DNA of 64,000 nt from Yoonia sp. F2084L (GCF_023015625.1 NZ_JALKAH010000005.1:310001-374000); one strand, 5' to 3'. Positions 1 through 9,176 are shown, numbered from the stretch's first letter. The notes: a model not told the origin generated them from the letters alone. Program-made: numbers and translations.

Positions 1-9
1 AGATCCGCC

Positions 10-2070
10 CTATGACGTGTTCTCCAGCACCTCCAAGAACGCCTCGCCAAATCGTTCCGCATATTTGTCACCAATAACACGCGTCAGGTGATCCATGTCT
101 GTGCTGCGTAACTGGGCCACTTTCGCCAGCAAAGACGCTGAGCAGCTCATCGGTTTGTCAGCGCCATGCGGGCCGCGATTAAGTGACGCCTGCACCTGCA
201 TCAGCCGGTCATAAACCGCACCCTCATCGCGTCCTGCCAGCTTGCGGCGCATTGGATGCACCTCTTCGACGGCCCCGGCGATGACCTCCAGAAAATCGCG
301 CCCGTAGTTTTCCAGTTTCTTGGCCCCGACCCCGCCAATATGCGCCATTTCATCCAAGGTCATGGGCCGCTTTTCGGCCATCTCAATCAGCGTGCGGTCA
401 TTGAAAATGATATAGGCAGGCGCATTGGCCTGTTCAGCCAGATAACGCCGCTTGGCCTTCAGCGCGGACAGCAGCGGTGCATCTTCTTCGCTGACCAGCA
501 TGCGGACCTTCGGGCCGGACCCGCGTGCGGCCTTGATCGTATCTTTGCGCAACTCAATGGTCGCCTCACCCCGCAGAATGGGCCGTGCATGTTCGGTCAT
601 CCGCAGCGCGCCGTGCCGTTCGCGATCAGGGCGCAGCAGGTCATGCCCCATCATCTGCCGGAAAATCGCCTGCCATTGGCGTTTGTCATAGTCCTTGCCA
701 ACCCCGTAGGTTGGTAGACTGTCATGGCCGCGTTGCTGGATTTTGTCGGTTGCGTTGCCCAACAAGATGTCGATCAGATGACCCGCACCGAACCACTCTT
801 CCGTGCGTAGTGCGGCAGAAAGGGCCATGCGCACAGCCGTCGTCCCATCAAACACCTCGGCCGGTTTGTCGCACAAATCGCAGTGCCCGCAGGGGCCGGG
901 GGTTTCGCCAAAATACTCCAGCAAATTCTGTCGCCTGCAACGCAGGGCCTCAGCCAGACCCAATAGCGCATTCAACCGCCCGTGATCCGCCGCACGCCGT
1001 TCGGGTGGGGCAAGCCCCTCATCAATCTGCTGACGGCGATAGCGGATGTCATCGGGGCCAAAAAGCGTCAACGTTTCGGCAGGCGCGCCATCCCGGCCGG
1101 CGCGTCCGATTTCCTGATAATACGCCTCAATCGACTTGGGCAGATCGGCATGCGCGACCCAGCGGATATCAGGTTTGTCGATACCCATGCCAAAGGCGAC
1201 GGTTGCACAGACGATCAGCCCGTCTTCCTGCTGAAAACGCCGTTCCACGATGCGCCGGTCCTCGGCTTCCATCCCGCCGTGGTAGTGGCACGTGTTGTGG
1301 CCAGCATCCGACAGTGCTTTGGAGAGTGTTTCGGTTTTGGCGCGGGTCCCGCAATAGACGATGCCCGACTGCCCCTTGCGGGCGACGGCGAAGTTCAGGA
1401 TCTGATTTCGTGGCCCGTCTTTGACGGCAAAGGCCAGATGAATGTTGGGGCGGTCAAAGCCGCGTAGGAAGGTCGCTGGTTGCTGGCCACCAAACAGCTT
1501 TTGCACGATCTCTTCGCGGGTTTCGGCGTCGGCGGTTGCAGTGAAGGCGGCAAGAGGAACATCCAGCGTGCGCTTGAGTTCACCAATCCGCAAGTAATCC
1601 GGGCGGAAATCATGGCCCCATTGGCTGACGCAATGGGCCTCATCCACCGCGATCAAACTGACGCCAGCCCGGCGCAGCATGTTGATAGTTCCACCCGAGG
1701 CGAGCCGTTCCGGCGCCATATAAAGCAGCTTGAGGGTGCCGGCCTCCAGCGCTTCCCAGACGGCATCGGTTTCCTCAGGTGTGTTGCCTGATGTCAGCGC
1801 ACCAGCCTCGACCCCCGCTTCACGCAGCCCACGCACCTGATCGCGCATCAAGGCGATGAGGGGCGAAATGACGACAGTCACACCATTTCGCACCAAGGCA
1901 GGAAGCTGAAAACAAAGCGACTTACCACCGCCGGTCGGCATGATTGCCAGCGCGTTTTCACCGGCGATGACGGCTTCCACGATCTCTTGTTGCCCCGGCC
2001 GGAAAGCATCAAAGCCGAAAACATCACTCAAAAGCGTTGTCGTGGACAAATCAGGACCCTGTTCATGCAA
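10..2070 (-). CDS. recQ: ATP-dependent DNA helicase RecQ
   Basis: RecQ is a 3'-5' superfamily 2 DNA helicase used in recombinational repair and at stalled forks. The 686-residue product has Walker A PTGGGKS at about residues 45-51, the DEAH box at about 143-146, the GRAGRD arginine-finger motif near 325, and a four-cysteine zinc cluster (C..CGHCDLC) near 375-400. A C-terminal HRDC-like domain starts near 545. It is somewhat longer than the roughly 600-residue E. coli protein because of a tail after the HRDC region. The ATG start precedes the conserved FGFDAFRPGQ motif 0 by only about 18 residues. It is divergent from the phosphatase gene across about 150 bp, in which I see no clear LexA box. 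Confidence 0.97.
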   Translation of the reverse strand: MHEQGPDLSTTTLLSDVFGFDAFRPGQQEIVEAVIAGENALAIMPTGGGKSLCFQLPALVRNGVTVVISPLIALMRDQVRGLREAGVEAGALTSGNTPEETDAVWEALEAGTLKLLYMAPERLASGGTINMLRRAGVSLIAVDEAHCVSQWGHDFRPDYLRIGELKRTLDVPLAAFTATADAETREEIVQKLFGGQQPATFLRGFDRPNIHLAFAVKDGPRNQILNFAVARKGQSGIVYCGTRAKTETLSKALSDAGHNTCHYHGGMEAEDRRIVERRFQQEDGLIVCATVAFGMGIDKPDIRWVAHADLPKSIEAYYQEIGRAGRDGAPAETLTLFGPDDIRYRRQQIDEGLAPPERRAADHGRLNALLGLAEALRCRRQNLLEYFGETPGPCGHCDLCDKPAEVFDGTTAVRMALSAALRTEEWFGAGHLIDILLGNATDKIQQRGHDSLPTYGVGKDYDKRQWQAIFRQMMGHDLLRPDRERHGALRMTEHARPILRGEATIELRKDTIKAARGSGPKVRMLVSEEDAPLLSALKAKRRYLAEQANAPAYIIFNDRTLIEMAEKRPMTLDEMAHIGGVGAKKLENYGRDFLEVIAGAVEEVHPMRRKLAGRDEGAVYDRLMQVQASLNRGPHGADKPMSCSASLLAKVAQLRSTDMDHLTRVIGDKYAERFGEAFLEVLENTS

Positions 2071-2222
2071 TTTGCTGCTCTTGATGATGACAATCCCACG
2101 CTAAGAATTCGTGCACAAGAGGGTGTCATGCGGCAAAATGCAAAAGGCCGACCAAGTCATGGGCTGGGAACGTTGCAAAGCCGTTTCACACCTCGTAACT
2201 CTGTTGGCTCAGGAGGAACTTG

Positions 2223-2867
2223 ATGGGTGAAATCATTTTAGTCCGGCACGGGCAGGCCAATTCAGGTGCGACCGATGAAGAAAGCTATGATCGACTGTCG
2301 GATCTGGGGCACCAGCAGGCCAGATGGCTTGGGGATTACCTGCGTGATCGCGAAGGACCGTTTGACAAGGTTATCTCGGGCAGTTTGCGCCGCCACAAAG
2401 AGACCGCCGCTGGTATTGGCTATGATGGCCCGCAGATTGATGCCCGCCTGAATGAGATGGATTACTTCAATCTGGGTCAGGCGCTGGAAGACGTGCATGG
2501 CGTGCCGTTCCCGGGCCCCGACCAATTTGCAGCCCACGTTCCGCAGGTCATGGAAGCCTGGCACAAAGCCGAGATCATGGGCGTCGAAACCTTCGCGTCT
2601 TTTGAAGACCGCGTCACCTCTGTACTACAGGAAGCCGCCAAGCCGGGGTCGCGTGTTTTATGCGTCACCTCGGGCGGCGTTATCGGGATGATCATTCGCC
2701 ATTTGCTGAACCTTGACCCGACCCGCATGGCGCATGTGTTATTGCCGATCATGAACAGCTCGCTCCACCGGGTGCGTGTGATCCCGCAAGGGCCGATCCT
2801 TGCCAGCTTTAACGCAGTGCCGCATTTGGATCAGGACGACCGAATGTATGCGCAAACACACTACTAA
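2223..2867 (+). CDS. histidine phosphatase family protein (phosphoglycerate-mutase-like)
   Basis: Branch of the histidine phosphatase superfamily, likely a phosphomonoesterase of unknown substrate. The N-terminal catalytic motif VRHGQA is present within the first 15 residues. The place where many members have a second histidine (HGGV) reads TSGGVIG, a Ser variant found in some subfamilies, so activity should not be assumed. Start: ATG at 2223 sits 6 nt after a strong AGGAGG at 2211-2216; the in-frame TTG at 2220 would be only 3 nt away. It is followed after 12 nt by a GST gene and then a saccharopine-dehydrogenase-like gene, probably one transcript. Confidence 0.9.
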   Translation: MGEIILVRHGQANSGATDEESYDRLSDLGHQQARWLGDYLRDREGPFDKVISGSLRRHKETAAGIGYDGPQIDARLNEMDYFNLGQALEDVHGVPFPGPDQFAAHVPQVMEAWHKAEIMGVETFASFEDRVTSVLQEAAKPGSRVLCVTSGGVIGMIIRHLLNLDPTRMAHVLLPIMNSSLHRVRVIPQGPILASFNAVPHLDQDDRMYAQTHY

Positions 2868-2879
2868 AGGACTGACCCC

Positions 2880-3482
2880 ATGCTGAAACTGCATTATGCG
2901 CCGCGCACGATTTCTGTTGCTGTCGCGATTGTTCTGGAAGAGAGGGGGATGCCGTATGAGGCTGTCCGCGTCGATTTTGGAAGCTTTGAGCAAACCAAAT
3001 ATGACTATCGGCAGATCAATCCCAAAGGCCGGGTGCCTGCGCTGGAAACACCTGATGGCATCATCACCGAAACCCCTGCGATTCTGGAATACGTCGCACC
3101 TGAACTGGTGCCTGATGATGCATATGCAGCTGCAAAGATGCGCGAGTTGATGTCTTATCTGAATGGAACCATGCATCCGCACCATGCCCACGGTATCCGC
3201 GGTGAGCGCTGGGCGGATGAGGAAAGCTCTTTCGCGGACATGAAACGCAAGGTGCCCGAGCGGATCGCAGATTGTTCCGCTCATCTAGAAAGTGAACTGC
3301 CATCTATGCCGTTCAATGTCGGAACATTGGAGGTTTTGTCGGATGCCTATCTCTATGTTGTGCTGACCTGGTTGCCCGGTGATGGCGTCGACATTTCGCA
3401 TTACCCTGGCCTTGCGGCATTCCAGCACCAGATGAACACGCGTCGATCGGTGCAGGCGGTTTATGAAAAAGGGATGCTGTGA
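2880..3482 (+). CDS. glutathione S-transferase family protein
   Basis: Soluble GST of 200 residues. The N-terminal thioredoxin-like domain starts MLKLHYAPRTIS and carries the glutathione-binding NPKGRVPALE segment (about residues 43-52) and the ETPAI segment (Glu-Thr taking the usual Glu-Ser place). A helical C-terminal domain follows. The substrate is not predictable. The TGA stop overlaps the next ATG by one base (TGATG), so translation is coupled to the saccharopine-dehydrogenase-like gene. Length and domain order are normal for the family. Confidence 0.93.
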   Translation: MLKLHYAPRTISVAVAIVLEERGMPYEAVRVDFGSFEQTKYDYRQINPKGRVPALETPDGIITETPAILEYVAPELVPDDAYAAAKMRELMSYLNGTMHPHHAHGIRGERWADEESSFADMKRKVPERIADCSAHLESELPSMPFNVGTLEVLSDAYLYVVLTWLPGDGVDISHYPGLAAFQHQMNTRRSVQAVYEKGML

Positions 3483-4528
3483 TGACCCATCTCTGGGTCC
3501 GTTCTGAAAGCCGATCACATGAAGAACGTGTCGGTGTCACGCCGCAGGGTGCGGCCAAGCTGATTGCCGCAGGATATCAGGTGACCGTCGAGGAAAGTAC
3601 CCAGCGTATTCTATCCATTGCGGACTATGCCGCAGTTGGTTGCGCAATCGCGCCTGAGTTTTCGTGGGTGGATGCGCCTGACAATGCAATCATCTTTGGT
3701 CTGAAAGAACTGCCCGAAGATGGCAGCCCGTTGCGGCATCGCCATATCATGTTCGGACATGCCTATAAGGGGCAGCCATCAGGCAAAATCCTGTTGGATC
3801 GGTTTCAGGCCGGAGGTGGCACGCTTTATGATCTGGAATATCTGACTGATGATGCGGGCCGCCGCGTTGCCGCCTTTGGGTATTGGGCGGGTTATGCCGG
3901 GGCGGCAGTAGCGTTAATGTGCTGGCTGGCGCAGCAGAATGGCGCGGTTGCCGCACCCGTGAAAGCCTATGCCAGTGCCAACCATTTGCTGATGGAGCTG
4001 CAAGAGGCGTTGATGGCCCTTGGGACGGAACGCCCGACCGCGCTGATCATTGGTGCTTTGGGCCGGGTCGGAACCGGTGCTGCGGACCTTTGTCAGGCGA
4101 TGGGCGTGGCCACAACCAAATGGGATCTGGCCGAGACCGCATCGGGTGGGCCTTTCCCGCAGGTGCTGGCCCATGACATCTTTCTTAACTGCATCCTTGC
4201 GCGCCCCGGCACGCCGGTTTTTGTGCCCGCTGGTGCAAAGGTAGCGCCAAGGACCCTGTCAGTGATTGGGGATATTGCCTGCGACCCCGATAGCGACTTT
4301 TCACCTGTCAAAGTATATGACCGCACAACGACCTGGGACGAACCTGCTTTGCGGGTCCATGATCAGCCGGTGCTGGATGTGACCGCCATTGATAACTTAC
4401 CGTCGATGTTACCTGCCGAGAGCAGCGAAGATTTTGCCGAACAACTGCTGCCGCATCTGATGACGCTGGATGCCATCAATGCAGGCGTTTGGGGGCGTGC
4501 AAAGGGCTGGTTTGACCGGGCGACTTAG
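3482..4528 (+). CDS. saccharopine dehydrogenase (NAD+, L-lysine-forming)-like
   Basis: A 348-residue member of the alanine dehydrogenase/LYS1 fold. The N-terminal domain begins with a conserved basic stretch (RSESRSHEERVGVTP), where Arg/Glu shape the substrate site. A Rossmann segment ALIIGALGRVGTGA occurs near residues 185-198. In fungi LYS1 makes lysine from saccharopine. Bacteria of this group normally make lysine through diaminopimelate, so the physiological role here is uncertain (lysine breakdown or another opine-like substrate). Start: ATG at 3482 overlaps the GST stop; GTG at 3479 is also in frame. The stop overlaps the convergent DUF3775 gene by 4 nt. Confidence 0.85.
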   Translation: MTHLWVRSESRSHEERVGVTPQGAAKLIAAGYQVTVEESTQRILSIADYAAVGCAIAPEFSWVDAPDNAIIFGLKELPEDGSPLRHRHIMFGHAYKGQPSGKILLDRFQAGGGTLYDLEYLTDDAGRRVAAFGYWAGYAGAAVALMCWLAQQNGAVAAPVKAYASANHLLMELQEALMALGTERPTALIIGALGRVGTGAADLCQAMGVATTKWDLAETASGGPFPQVLAHDIFLNCILARPGTPVFVPAGAKVAPRTLSVIGDIACDPDSDFSPVKVYDRTTTWDEPALRVHDQPVLDVTAIDNLPSMLPAESSEDFAEQLLPHLMTLDAINAGVWGRAKGWFDRAT

Positions 4529-4851
4529 GCTGGCCGATAAAGATCGTCCTCTGCCACAGACGGGTCACTGCCCAGTGCTGCCATCCCGGCTTCAAGATGA
4601 TCCGACAAATGCGGGGAACCTTTGAGATATTCGGCGGTCGGCACGGTTGCCTCTCGCGTTGCAGTCTCAAGCGCCTCGGCAAAGTCCTCTGGCTCAAAGC
4701 TGCCGCGCCCAACCCAGAATACGGCTACAAGCCCGGCTTTTTCGTCGTCAGCAAGCTGATCGACAAAGCCATCAAACTCATTCTCGGCCCGGTCAAGTTC
4801 ACGTGCGAGGATAATCACCTCGGCGATTTTATCTGCTGAAATAGGGAGCAT
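4525..4851 (-). CDS. DUF3775 domain-containing protein
   Basis: Small acidic protein of 108 residues that matches my memory of DUF3775, a family of unknown function common in alphaproteobacteria. It starts MLPISADKIAEVIILARELD and has the central FWVGRGSFEPEDF segment; no signal peptide or membrane helix is visible. The start at 4851 is chosen because a strong Shine-Dalgarno (AGGAGG on the minus strand at 4858-4863) lies 6 nt upstream; longer in-frame versions have none. It ends tail-to-tail with the saccharopine-dehydrogenase-like gene with a 4-bp overlap. Confidence 0.85.
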   Translation of the reverse strand: MLPISADKIAEVIILARELDRAENEFDGFVDQLADDEKAGLVAVFWVGRGSFEPEDFAEALETATREATVPTAEYLKGSPHLSDHLEAGMAALGSDPSVAEDDLYRPA

Positions 4852-4935
4852 ATTGCGTCCTCCTTTGGTTTGACCATGAAGGATCGTAGCACATGCGGCC
4901 TTGATCTGGCGCAAGCAAGTTGGATTAAGCGGGCG

Positions 4936-5112
4936 TCACTTCTTGTCGCGCGCGGCTTTCTCTTCCTTGGTTAGCTTATTGTTCCACTGATTGTTGGACA
5001 GGCCCAACTCAGCCGCTGGGGGTTTGGTCTTGCCAACACTGACCTTGCCGCCTTTGTTCAGGAATTCCTGAATGAGAGCATCATCAGTTGTGGGTTTGGG
5101 GACTTGTTTCAT
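4936..5112 (-). CDS. small basic hypothetical protein
   Basis: A 58-residue lysine-rich protein starting MKQVPKPTTDDALIQEFLNK and ending in KEEKAARDKK. I recognise the style of a short conserved hypothetical in this bacterial group but no function. The ATG at 5112 is preferred over an in-frame TTG at 5166, which lies beside the dispersed 34-bp repeat. No good Shine-Dalgarno is visible. It is followed on the same strand after 84 nt by the DUF3775 gene. Confidence 0.6.
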   Translation of the reverse strand: MKQVPKPTTDDALIQEFLNKGGKVSVGKTKPPAAELGLSNNQWNNKLTKEEKAARDKK

Positions 5113-5160
5113 GGGGTAAGGGTAGCTTAGGTGAGGTGATGCAGCAATGGTGTGTTTGCG

Positions 5161-5194
5161 GGACAAAGCGCCAATTCGCTGCGGATGCGCAAAG
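5161..5194. repeat. 34-bp dispersed repeat, copy 1
   Basis: A 34-bp stretch matching 11646-11679 at 31 of 34 positions in the same orientation. The shared core reads AAGCGCCAATTCGC. It lies between the small hypothetical gene and the GlxA-type regulator, at the left edge of the accessory block. It has no obvious coding role. Confidence 0.7.
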
Positions 5195-5213
5195 GGCGGC
5201 TTTCGGCAAAATA

Positions 5214-6191
5214 TTACGTCACAAATGAGTTAATATAGTCACTCACATGGATGCCAAACCTTCGCTGAAAGGCGCGGCGCATGCGTTGGAGGTCGCCAAA
5301 ACCGCTGAGCTGCGCAACTTGCTTCAGGGGTAGTTTTTCAGACATTAGTCCTCGCGCATGATCAATGCGTATTCGCTCCACGAATTGTGCAGGATTTTCA
5401 TGCAAGTCGCGTTTGAAGTGACGCGATAACGTGCGGGGGTTCATACCTGCGGCTTGAGCCAATGCATCCAGTGACCAATCTAAATGTGGTTCGGCGACGA
5501 CTTTCTCGATCAATTGCGTTAGCGCATCGTCTTTCGTGAATTGGCCTGCCAGATGAATGGCGTATTGGCTTTGCCCGCCTGTTCGCCGCAATTGTACGAC
5601 CAACTCTCGTGCGACTGCCAGCGCAACAGTCGCACCGCAGTCTGTGCGAATGATGGAGAGGGCAAGGTCGATTCCTGTCGTAACACCTGCTGACGTGAAT
5701 ACACGATCTTGTGCTGTGGATATCTGATCAAGATCCCACAACACGCGGTCATACTTCTGGGTATCCGTTAATCGTGACCAATGCGTTGTTGCCGCCCGCC
5801 CATCCAACACACCTGCCGCAGCAAGCAGTAGTGCGCCGGAACAGATCGAGATGACACGTCCCTTGGGCTTGCGGTCGAGGTGGTTCGCAATGACTTCACA
5901 AACAACCTTATTAGGGATCAGCACATTAACACCTGCGCCACCCGGTATCAAAAGATCGTCGCCATATGTTTCTGATGACAGCGCCGCGTCCGGCACCAGA
6001 CGTAACCCGCACCCGGCCCTGACGGGACGCCCATCAATGGAAACATACCGAATGTGGTATCGCTTTTTACCGTTCACCATAGCGGTATCGAAAGCCTGCA
6101 CCGGACCAGAGATATCCAGTAGATTGACGTCATCAAAGAGCAGGACATCTATGGAGCGGGGTTTATGTGCTTTGTCTATATTTGATGCCAT
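5214..6191 (-). CDS. GlxA-family transcriptional regulator (DJ-1/PfpI domain plus AraC-type HTH)
   Basis: A 325-residue regulator. The N-terminal DJ-1/PfpI-like domain (about residues 10-195) includes the ICSGALLLAAAG elbow with Cys, and the C-terminal AraC/XylS DNA-binding domain (about 225-320) has two helix-turn-helix motifs and the closing RRAFQRRFGIHVSDY signature. Such proteins usually sense a small molecule and control a neighbouring gene. It is divergent from an MFS transporter, with the start codons under 70 bp apart, so the exporter is its most likely target. The ligand cannot be read from sequence. Confidence 0.93.
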   Translation of the reverse strand: MASNIDKAHKPRSIDVLLFDDVNLLDISGPVQAFDTAMVNGKKRYHIRYVSIDGRPVRAGCGLRLVPDAALSSETYGDDLLIPGGAGVNVLIPNKVVCEVIANHLDRKPKGRVISICSGALLLAAAGVLDGRAATTHWSRLTDTQKYDRVLWDLDQISTAQDRVFTSAGVTTGIDLALSIIRTDCGATVALAVARELVVQLRRTGGQSQYAIHLAGQFTKDDALTQLIEKVVAEPHLDWSLDALAQAAGMNPRTLSRHFKRDLHENPAQFVERIRIDHARGLMSEKLPLKQVAQLSGFGDLQRMRRAFQRRFGIHVSDYINSFVT

Positions 6192-6257
6192 ATTGACATA
6201 TTAGACAGATACGAAGTGGTTTACCAAGTCCCTAGCACAATCAAATTGGGATATTTT

Positions 6258-7442
6258 ATGTACACTTCGTTCATATATCGGAACGGCAACTATTTGGGCT
6301 TGATTGTGGCGAACACAATCCTTGGGTCCGCTATGCCGATGCTGATAATTATGGGCGGTCTGGCGGGTTTGATGCTGGCCCCCTCAACTGCACTGGCAAC
6401 GCTACCGGCGTCACTTCAAACACTCGCTGGGCTACTGGCCGCCGCACCGTTTTCGCTATTGATGGGCAGACGTGGGCGAAAAACTGGATTTGCTACAGGC
6501 GTTGTCTGTGCTGTCGTAGGTGCTTTTCTTGGGGTTTGGGCATTACATATTGGCAGTTTTATTCTTCTGTGCATCGCACATCTTGCTCTAGGTGCAGCAC
6601 TTGCATGCTACCAGTATTTTAGGTTCGCGGCTGCTGAGACTGTGAGCGCGGAATGGCAGCCTGTTGCAATCTCTTTGATGCTAACGTCAGGCTTGATTGC
6701 AGCCTTTGTCGGTCCACAGGTATTCATCACGGCGAAAGATGCGCTTGCGCCAATTCCCTTAGCGGGCGCGTATGCAGCACTCGCAGGTCTTTCCATCATC
6801 GGCCTGATCCCACTCCTTTTAACGAAGCTACCAGCCCCGACGAACGGTACTCCACAAAGTCTCAAGCAACGGTTTGCATCCCTGTCGATACTGAAACGTA
6901 AACCCGTCCGCCTTGCGGTTGGGCTTGGGGCCGTCTCTCAGGGCATCATGGTGTTCTTAATGGTGCCTACGCCGCTCGCTATGATCGGATGCGGCTTTAG
7001 CGAAACCGTGGCAGGTGACGTGATCCGTTGGCACGTTGTGGCGATGTTTGCTCCGAGTTTCTTTACCGGGTTCTTGATCAAAAGATTTGATGTGCATCCG
7101 ATTGCTCTCATTGGACTGGCACTGCTGATTGTGTCTTCGATTGCGGCGCTAAGTGGTCTTACGTCTTTTCACTTTTATGGATCGCTTGTTCTATTGGGCA
7201 TTGGATGGAACTTTGGTTTCATCAGTGCGACGACGATGCTCGCAAATTCTGTGAAGGAAGATGAAAAGGCGTTGGTGCAAGGCGCGAACGATACACTGAT
7301 CGCGCTGGTGTCAACATTGTGTGCGTTTGCAGCGGGTGCAATCATCGCCGGGTTCGGCTGGGCCGTGCTTGCAGCTGTTTCGTTCGGGTTGTTGATGGTC
7401 GCATCCGCGGTGTTTGTGAAAGAAACTCGCGCGATCTCCTAA
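6258..7442 (+). CDS. MFS transporter
   Basis: Inner-membrane major facilitator superfamily protein of about 394 residues with roughly twelve hydrophobic segments. The cytoplasmic loop between helices 2 and 3 has the conserved-type MGRRGRKTG motif, and a longer basic loop in the middle (KQRFASLSILKRKPVR) separates the two halves. It probably exports a small compound. Start: ATG at 6258 is preferred; GTG at 6216 would add 14 residues and sit only 24 bp from the divergent glxA-type start. The gene and its neighbours look less GC-rich than the flanking housekeeping genes. Confidence 0.88.
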   Translation: MYTSFIYRNGNYLGLIVANTILGSAMPMLIIMGGLAGLMLAPSTALATLPASLQTLAGLLAAAPFSLLMGRRGRKTGFATGVVCAVVGAFLGVWALHIGSFILLCIAHLALGAALACYQYFRFAAAETVSAEWQPVAISLMLTSGLIAAFVGPQVFITAKDALAPIPLAGAYAALAGLSIIGLIPLLLTKLPAPTNGTPQSLKQRFASLSILKRKPVRLAVGLGAVSQGIMVFLMVPTPLAMIGCGFSETVAGDVIRWHVVAMFAPSFFTGFLIKRFDVHPIALIGLALLIVSSIAALSGLTSFHFYGSLVLLGIGWNFGFISATTMLANSVKEDEKALVQGANDTLIALVSTLCAFAAGAIIAGFGWAVLAAVSFGLLMVASAVFVKETRAIS

Positions 7443-7544
7443 CTTTGTTGAGAAGAACAACGCCGATATGCGCGCCTAACGCAACGCTGGTCGGATTGGC
7501 GCAAAGATCAAGTTTCAATCCATAGCGATGAAAGATGACAAATA

Positions 7545-8132
7545 ATGGGAATTCGGCACAGACATATTGCGGTGTTCTGCGGATCAGCTTCGGGCCAGCA
7601 CTATGACTATAGTTCTGAGGCTTTCGATGTTGGACAATCACTGGCAAAGGCCAGTCGCCAGATCGTGTATGGAGGCGGGCAAGTTGGTTTAATGGGTGCC
7701 GTTGCGGATGGATGCTTAGACGCTGGGGGAAATGTTATTGGGGTTATGCCGCGTGCGCTAGTTGAACGGGAAATCGCTCACCATGCACTGACAGAACTCA
7801 TTATTGTAGAGGATATGCATGAACGCAAAGCCGTGATGGCGGAGCGATCCGATGCATTTTTGACCCTTCCAGGTGGCAGTGGAACGCTAGAAGAGTTTTT
7901 TGAGCAATGGACTTGGGCACAGATTGGATATCATCAAAAACCCATTGGGCTGCTCAACTTGAATGGCTACTTTGATCCGCTTTTGACGATGTTTGATCAA
8001 ATGGTGCGCGCTGGCTTCCTATCAAAAACGCATAGAGAAATGCTGTTTCATTCCGCTGATGTGGCAGACCTGCTGACTGATTTTGCAAGTTACCAACATC
8101 CACCGATCAAAGGATACGAAGTCAAAAAATGA
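7545..8132 (+). CDS. LOG family protein (cytokinin riboside 5'-monophosphate phosphoribohydrolase type)
   Basis: LOG enzymes remove ribose 5-phosphate from (modified) adenosine monophosphate and release free cytokinin bases; related bacterial proteins also act on AMP or IMP. This 195-residue protein has the family GGGQVGLMGAVADG segment and the catalytic PGGSGTLEEFFEQ signature (PGGxGTxxE). It was once called lysine decarboxylase-like; that label should not be used. The stop overlaps the nitrilase start by 4 nt (ATGA), so the two are translationally coupled. Confidence 0.93.
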   Translation: MGIRHRHIAVFCGSASGQHYDYSSEAFDVGQSLAKASRQIVYGGGQVGLMGAVADGCLDAGGNVIGVMPRALVEREIAHHALTELIIVEDMHERKAVMAERSDAFLTLPGGSGTLEEFFEQWTWAQIGYHQKPIGLLNLNGYFDPLLTMFDQMVRAGFLSKTHREMLFHSADVADLLTDFASYQHPPIKGYEVKK

Positions 8133-9118
8133 AGAACTTACGCACGCCTCAACCCGAGAACGTCAGTGCCCGTGACAGCCTGACGGTTGGCATAGCACAG
8201 GTTGCACCAATTTGGTTGAACCGCCACGCAACACTTGGCAAGGTCGAGATTGCGGTTGAACAAGCCGCTTCCGAAGGTTGTCAGCTTGTAACATTCGGCG
8301 AGGCATTGGTCTCAGGGTATCCCTTCTGGATCGAGCGAACTGATGGCGCACGCTTTAATGACCAACGCCAGAAACATCACTATAGCCGCTATCTGGATCA
8401 AGGCGTTGTCATAGAACGGGGTGATTTGGAGGGCGTTGCCAAGCTTGCAAGAAAACACAAGATTTCGGTCTATCTGGGAATTATGGAGCGCGCACCGGAT
8501 CGGGGCAGTCACAGCCTGTACTGCTCTCTGGTCTACATTGACGCCAACGGATCGGTTCAATCAGTTCATCGTAAGCTACATCCAACATACGAAGAACGGT
8601 TGGCATGGGCGCAAGGTGACGGGCATGGATTAGTTGTCCATGACCTTGGGCCCTTTCGGGTCGGAGGCCTCAACTGTTACGAAAACTGGCTCCCTCTCGC
8701 GCGTTCGGCCTTGTACGCACAAGGTGAAAGTCTGCACGTTTCTGTCTGGCCAGGCGGTTTACACAACACACAAGACCTGCCCGTGTTTATCGCAAAAGAA
8801 AGCAGAAGCTACGTTATCGCCTGCTCCGGGTTGATGCGTGCGCAAGATTTTCCCAAAGACACGCCCGACCTCGATCTCATTCTGGCTGATGGCGATAATA
8901 TCATTTCCAACGGTGGTTCCACTATAGTCGCACCAGACGGCACTTTTCTCATAGATCCTGTCTTGAATGAAGAGGCTTTGATCGTCGCCACGATAGACGC
9001 TGCAATCGTACGCGGTGAACGGCAGAACCTTGATCAAGCGGGCCACTATGCTCGGCCCGATGTTTTGAGGCTTACTGTTGATAGGCGGCGTCAAAGACAG
9101 GTGGATTTCAGCGATTGA
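8129..9118 (+). CDS. nitrilase/carbon-nitrogen hydrolase family protein
   Basis: A 329-residue C-N hydrolase with the complete Glu-Lys-Cys triad in context: TFGEALVSGYPFW (Glu), VHRKLHPTYEERL (Lys) and GGLNCYENWLPL (Cys). The NCYENW surroundings and the length point to true nitrilases or cyanide-hydratase-like enzymes rather than short amidases. Reaction: R-CN plus water to an acid plus ammonia. It overlaps the LOG gene by 4 nt, which is the strongest hint to a shared pathway. No signal peptide is seen, so it acts in the cytoplasm. Confidence 0.92.
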   Translation: MKNLRTPQPENVSARDSLTVGIAQVAPIWLNRHATLGKVEIAVEQAASEGCQLVTFGEALVSGYPFWIERTDGARFNDQRQKHHYSRYLDQGVVIERGDLEGVAKLARKHKISVYLGIMERAPDRGSHSLYCSLVYIDANGSVQSVHRKLHPTYEERLAWAQGDGHGLVVHDLGPFRVGGLNCYENWLPLARSALYAQGESLHVSVWPGGLHNTQDLPVFIAKESRSYVIACSGLMRAQDFPKDTPDLDLILADGDNIISNGGSTIVAPDGTFLIDPVLNEEALIVATIDAAIVRGERQNLDQAGHYARPDVLRLTVDRRRQRQVDFSD

Positions 9119-9176
9119 CCCAATGCGGTTTGCAGCGATGAACATCCAACACTTTAAAAAACCAAAGGAACTATTC

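Noticed and set aside
585-1424. 279-codon plus-strand open frame opposite recQ
   Set aside because: Arg/Pro/Cys-rich antisense shadow of recQ.
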